A DNA stretch of 10,858 nt from JAVVHH01 sp964657565 (lineage in GTDB: Bacteria > Pseudomonadota > Alphaproteobacteria > Acetobacterales > Acetobacteraceae). The notes under the pieces were generated by a model. The model was not told the DNA's origin. It worked only from the letters and a program-made list of their open reading frames with translations, and did no database searches. Every line of letters begins with the position of its first letter. Positions within the stretch are counted from its first letter, which is position 1. The position numbers and the translations under genes are program-made. Below are positions 9,497-10,858 of the stretch, piece by piece. The DNA is taken from positions 1 through 10,858 of the forward strand of contig CAZZVQ010000154.1 in NCBI GenBank assembly GCA_964657565.1, given 5' to 3'.

Positions 9497-10529
9497 GGGC
9501 GGGCCGGAGCTGGTCCCGGTCCTCCCCAACCACCGCTTCGACGAGGACGCCCTGCGGCGCTATCTGGCCGGGCAGCTGCCGGGCGTGCAAGAAGACTGCA
9601 TCATCCGGCAGTTCCAAGGCGGCCAATCGAACCCCACCTTCCACCTGCAAACGCCGGACGCGGCCTACGTGCTGCGCAAGAAGCCACCCGGAATCCTGCT
9701 CGCCTCCGCCCACGCGGTCGAGCGGGAATACCGCGTCATGCAGGCGCTCGGCCCCACCGACGTACCGGTCCCCCGCATGCGGCTCCTCTGCGAGGACACC
9801 GGCATCATCGGCACCGCCTTCTTCGTCATGGATTACCTGCCCGGCCGCATCTACACCGACCGCTCCATGCCCGGGGTCGATCCCGCCCACCGCCGCGCGA
9901 CCTTCATGGACATGGCCGCGGTGCTGGCCCGCCTGCACCGGGTCGAGCCCGGCGCGGTCGGCCTGGCCGATTACGGCCGCCCGACCCACTACGTCGCCCG
10001 CCAGATCGAGCGCTGGACCCGCCAATACCGCGCCACCAACCTGGACCCCGAGCCCGCCATGGACCACCTGATCGCCTGGCTCGAGCGCCACCCCACGATC
10101 CCGGACGAGACCGCGATCGCCCATGGCGACTACCGCCTCGGCAACCTCATCATCGACCCGGCCGAACCCCGCATCGCCGCCGTCCTGGACTGGGAACTGT
10201 CCACCATCGGCCACCCGCTGGCCGACCTGGCCTATTGCTGCATCCCGTGGCGGCTGCCGCCGGAGCAACTCGGCCTGCTCGGGCTGCACGTCGCAGGCCT
10301 GCCCACCGAGGCCGAGTTCGTCGCCGAATACTGCCGTCACGCCGCCCGCCCGCTACCGGCGACGCTCGACTATTTCGTGGTATTCTCCCTATTCCGCTGG
10401 GCCGCGATCGTCGCCGGCGTCTATCGCCGCGCCCTGGACGGCATCGCCGCCGACCCGCGCGCCATGCAAGCCGGCGAGCGTTTCCGCACCCTAGCCCGCC
10501 GCGCCTGGGCCATCGCCCAGGCAGCCTGA
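9489..10529 (+). CDS. APH-family phosphotransferase, ACAD10/LvaA-like kinase
   Basis: This 346-residue protein has the aminoglycoside-phosphotransferase/choline-kinase fold. The N-lobe has the glycine-rich-loop equivalent FQGGQSNPTFHL, the nucleotide Lys in YVLRKKPPG (Lys64/Lys65) and Glu in AVEREYRVMQAL. The C-lobe has the catalytic HGDYRLGN at 212-219 (Asp214 as base, Asn219 as metal ligand) and DWE at 234-236 in the DFG-equivalent position. All key kinase residues are present, so it should be active. FVMDYLPGRIY and LSTIGHPLADLAY match the subgroup linked to acyl-CoA dehydrogenases, fused in ACAD10/11 and separate in LvaA, rather than antibiotic-resistance enzymes. ATG 9489 overlaps the dehydrogenase stop by eight bases and lacks a nearby ribosome site, so translation is probably coupled. 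The frame is open upstream to 9225 only as a shadow. The likely substrate is a hydroxyacyl-CoA, by analogy. Confidence 0.93.
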
Positions 10530-10537
10530 AGGAGTAG

Positions 10538-10563
10538 GGTGGGTGAGCGAAGCCTAACCCACC
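10538..10563. repeat. GGTGGGT...ACCCACC inverted repeat after the APH gene
   Basis: A 7-bp perfect stem (10538-10544 with 10557-10563) encloses a 12-base loop that contains a small GC-GAA-GC fold. It begins nine bases after the APH stop. The sequence resembles widespread GGTGGGT...ACCCACC intergenic repeats. It might stop or stabilise the upstream transcript, but no T-run follows. The rest of 10530-10736 is of lower G+C and holds only weak hairpins (10595-10606; 10632-10649 with an A-rich loop) and no convincing promoter. Confidence 0.55.
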
Positions 10564-10736
10564 AGACGCCGAGCCGCAGCGTCCGCAAACAGGACGGACC
10601 AGTCCGAAACCAAGACGCCGGTCGAACCCAAGCTCGAATAAAAACGAGCAATCACAGCCACATATCCGCTGGCACACCCCTTGCTGTGTCTCCCGCAGTG
10701 CGGACCGACACGATCCGCCCAGACTGGAGAACGTCA

Positions 10737-10858
10737 ATGAACATCCCCAAGCGCATGCGCTACGCCCTGCTGGCCGCTACCCTCGCGGCCACGACCGGCG
10801 GCATCGCCGTCGCCCAGAGCGCCGCCACCTACGACCCGGCCCAACTCCCGGCCACCAA
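10737..10858 (+). CDS. Secreted protein, N-terminus only (3' partial)
   Basis: Forty complete codons are visible before the window ends. The product starts MNIPKRMRYALLAATLAA, a basic n-region followed by a hydrophobic core, and reaches AVAQS, a good signal-peptidase I site (cleavage after about residue 26). The mature part begins SAATYDPAQLPAT. GGAGA at 10726-10730 lies six bases before ATG 10737. The frame is also open upstream to a GTG at 10539, but that would bury the signal peptide inside the protein. I do not recognise the family from so short a piece; a small periplasmic protein is the most that can be said. It is separated from the APH gene by 207 bases and probably has its own promoter. 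Confidence 0.75.
   Translation, partial: MNIPKRMRYALLAATLAATTGGIAVAQSAATYDPAQLPAT

Overview
This is a 10.86-kb fragment of a high-GC genome. Base composition rises to about 80% G+C in parts of the coding sequence (48 of 60 bases in 7801-7860). The protein repertoire, the C/G-ending codons and the characteristic GTCATCCCC...GGGGTGAC palindromic intergenic element suggest an alphaproteobacterium, perhaps Rhodospirillales. That placement is inferred from memory of family resemblance and was not searched. All recognised genes are on the + strand except one short Uma2-family gene. A run of ten Ns (8207-8216) is an assembly gap.

Layout. (1) 1-3086: a 5'-truncated, membrane-anchored alpha/beta hydrolase, the ribosome-associated GTPase HflX, and a class II aldolase/adducin-family protein. 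They are closely spaced (21- and 18-bp gaps) and are probably co-transcribed. (2) 3110-3197: an 88-bp palindromic repeat made of two 9-bp-stem hairpins whose differences are compensatory. (3) 3227-4450: a Ste24-type M48 membrane metalloprotease, whose 3' end overlaps by 26 bp the convergent, lower-GC Uma2 gene (4425-5003, minus strand). (4) 5103-10529: an acyl-CoA metabolism block containing an NDP-forming acyl-CoA synthetase, a zinc-free MDR quinone-oxidoreductase-like enzyme (1-nt overlap), then, after the gap and a second palindromic element, an ACAD10/11-like acyl-CoA dehydrogenase and an APH-fold kinase-like protein (8-nt overlap). (5) 10530-10858: a hairpin-containing intergenic stretch and the start of a secreted protein that runs off the window.

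How the genes may work together. The most interesting unit is the last block. Pairing an ACAD10/11-type dehydrogenase with an APH-type kinase is the logic known from mammalian ACAD10/ACAD11 fusions and from Pseudomonas LvaA/LvaC, where a 4-hydroxyacyl-CoA is phosphorylated and the phosphate then eliminated. Here the pair is preceded by a possible CoA-activating enzyme and a possible enone/quinone reductase. A hydroxy- or keto-acid catabolic module is therefore a reasonable but untested hypothesis. Nothing resembling a CRISPR array, rRNA, tRNA or insertion sequence was seen, and no stretch longer than about 210 bases lacks a gene.
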